Origin: an uncultured Microbacterium sp.
GTDB taxonomy: Bacteria; Actinomycetota; Actinomycetes; Actinomycetales; Microbacteriaceae
NCBI GenBank assembly: GCA_947647645.1
Contig: CANSLE010000144.1
Location: forward strand, 1-6,575
DNA length: 6,575 nucleotides
Direction: 5' to 3'
Position numbers and translations under genes: made by a program. Shown here in pieces: positions 6,104 to 6,575 of the stretch. Each line of letters starts with the position of its first letter. The stretch's first letter is position 1. The notes under the pieces were generated by a model. The model was not told where the DNA came from. It saw only the letters and a list, made by a program, of their open reading frames with translations, and did no database searches.

Positions 6104-6232
6104 GCCCCGTCTCGCCGTGTCCAACAGGGCCATGGCTCTCGCCTCGCGGGCGGGTTCCTGTCGTGTGCGAGGCGCGGATGCCGCGCGAAGGCGCCCACGA
6201 AGCGGCCAGCGCGACGCGGAGTCGCAGTGACA

Positions 6233-6262
6233 CTCAGTTTCATCTAGACTGGCTCTCAGTCT
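6233..6262. promoter_or_regulatory. -10 element with overlapping operator-like repeats
   Basis: TAGACT (6245-6250) fits the TAnnnT -10 element for the rightward dehydrogenase gene, with transcription expected near 6257. An inverted repeat AGACTG (6246-6251), GCTCT, CAGTCT (6257-6262) covers this -10 and the expected start. CTCAGT also occurs twice as a direct repeat, at 6233-6238 and 6255-6260, 22 bp or about two helical turns apart. This placement fits repression by a dimeric regulator, for example of the TetR family that often controls acyl-CoA genes. The regulator is not in the window, and its identity is inference. Confidence 0.45.
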
Positions 6263-6289
6263 CAACCCTGCCCGTGCCACCGACGATGC

Positions 6290-6294
6290 GAGGA
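6290..6294 (+). promoter_or_regulatory. Ribosome binding site GAGGA
   Basis: GAGGA ends 7 nt before ATG 6302 and fixes the dehydrogenase start. Together with the -10 at 6245-6250 it implies a leader of about 45 nt, so this gene is not leaderless. Confidence 0.7.
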
Positions 6295-6301
6295 ACCCGC
6301 C

Positions 6302-6575
6302 ATGGCCGTCGACTACCAGCCGCCCACCGCCGACTACGCCTTCCTCTTCGGCGAGGCGTTCGGTCTCGACATCATCGCCCGGGCCACCGGCGGCGAGCTG
6401 AGCGCCGAGGACGGCGCCGACATCGTCGCCGGGGCGGGTGAGTTCGCGGCCTCCGTGCTCGCTCCGCTGCAGACCGTGGGCGATCGCGAGGGCGCGCGGC
6501 TGGTCGACGGCGAGGTGCGTCTGCCCGCCGGATTCGCCGAGGCCTATCGGGCCTTCGTCGAGGCGGGCTGGGTCA
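6302..6575 (+). CDS. Acyl-CoA dehydrogenase, 5' end (partial)
   Basis: The first 91 codons of a gene that continues past the right edge. The start MAVDYQPPTADYAFLFGEAFGLD and the later VLAPLQTVGDREGARL (near 52-67) and LPAGFAEAYRAFVEAGW (near 74-90) match the N-terminal helical region of a large acyl-CoA dehydrogenase subgroup of about 600 residues (FadE5-like). These FAD enzymes oxidise acyl-CoA to trans-2-enoyl-CoA in beta-oxidation. The FAD-binding and catalytic parts lie outside the window, so substrate range and integrity cannot be judged. The start is supported by GAGGA 7 nt upstream. The gene has its own promoter region with repeats suggesting regulated expression, and reads divergently from the ligase gene, with no functional link to it that I can see. 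Confidence 0.88.
   Translation, partial: MAVDYQPPTADYAFLFGEAFGLDIIARATGGELSAEDGADIVAGAGEFAASVLAPLQTVGDREGARLVDGEVRLPAGFAEAYRAFVEAGWV

Larger units (their letters stand above)
6092..6301. other. Divergent control region between ligase and acyl-CoA dehydrogenase genes
   Basis: The ligase reads left from 6091 and the dehydrogenase reads right from 6302, so this 210-bp stretch should hold the promoters of both. The left end carries the CAGGAT element for the ligase. The right end (6227-6265) is noticeably less GC-rich and carries the dehydrogenase -10 element with overlapping repeats. No gene or RNA is recognised in between. Confidence 0.6.

Noticed and set aside
6092..6280. N-terminal extension of the ligase frame up to 6280, or a start at 6133.
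   Set aside because: The added residues are Arg-rich and unlike ligases. ATG 6091 gives the usual MPYDxPxPML opening with AGGA at 7 nt.

Overview
The window is high-GC DNA (roughly 70% by eye) with strong G/C third-position bias. The protein families and the actinobacterial promoter style (a TAnnnT hexamer 6-7 nt before the start codon) point to an actinobacterium. A Microbacterium-like member of the Microbacteriaceae is my best guess, from remembered resemblance of the proteins and not from a search. All five complete genes look intact. No mobile element, CRISPR array, tRNA or rRNA is visible.

Layout, left to right. Bases 1-127 hold no assignable gene; they carry a 13-bp inverted repeat and a -10 element. 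Two rightward genes follow: an SseB-family protein (128-1123) and a stand-alone LigD-type primase-polymerase (1197-2207). That gene converges on a leftward block made of an AI-2E-family membrane protein (2229-3407), a ThrE-type threonine/serine exporter (3445-4758) and an ATP-dependent DNA ligase of the LigC type (5045-6091). A perfect 16-bp inverted repeat sits at the convergence point and takes in the last codons of the AI-2E-family gene. A 286-bp gap with a strong hairpin separates the ligase from the exporter. A 210-bp divergent region then leads into the 5' end of an acyl-CoA dehydrogenase gene (6302 onward), which runs off the window.

The only clear functional link is between the primase-polymerase and the ligase. 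In mycobacteria the stand-alone Prim-PolC and LigC proteins are neighbours and have been tied to gap-filling excision repair. Here the two enzymes are about 2.8 kb apart on opposite strands, with two membrane-protein genes between them. No Ku gene is in the window. The other genes (amino-acid export, a PerM/TqsA-like permease, fatty-acid or acyl-CoA oxidation, SseB) look like ordinary chromosomal genes.

I do not see a new multi-gene system. The points worth a second look are mostly regulatory: a recurring leaderless-promoter geometry, a 12-bp palindrome over one -10 element, a terminator-like hairpin built into a coding end, an operator-like dyad before the acyl-CoA dehydrogenase, and an over-represented heptamer, GGATGCC.
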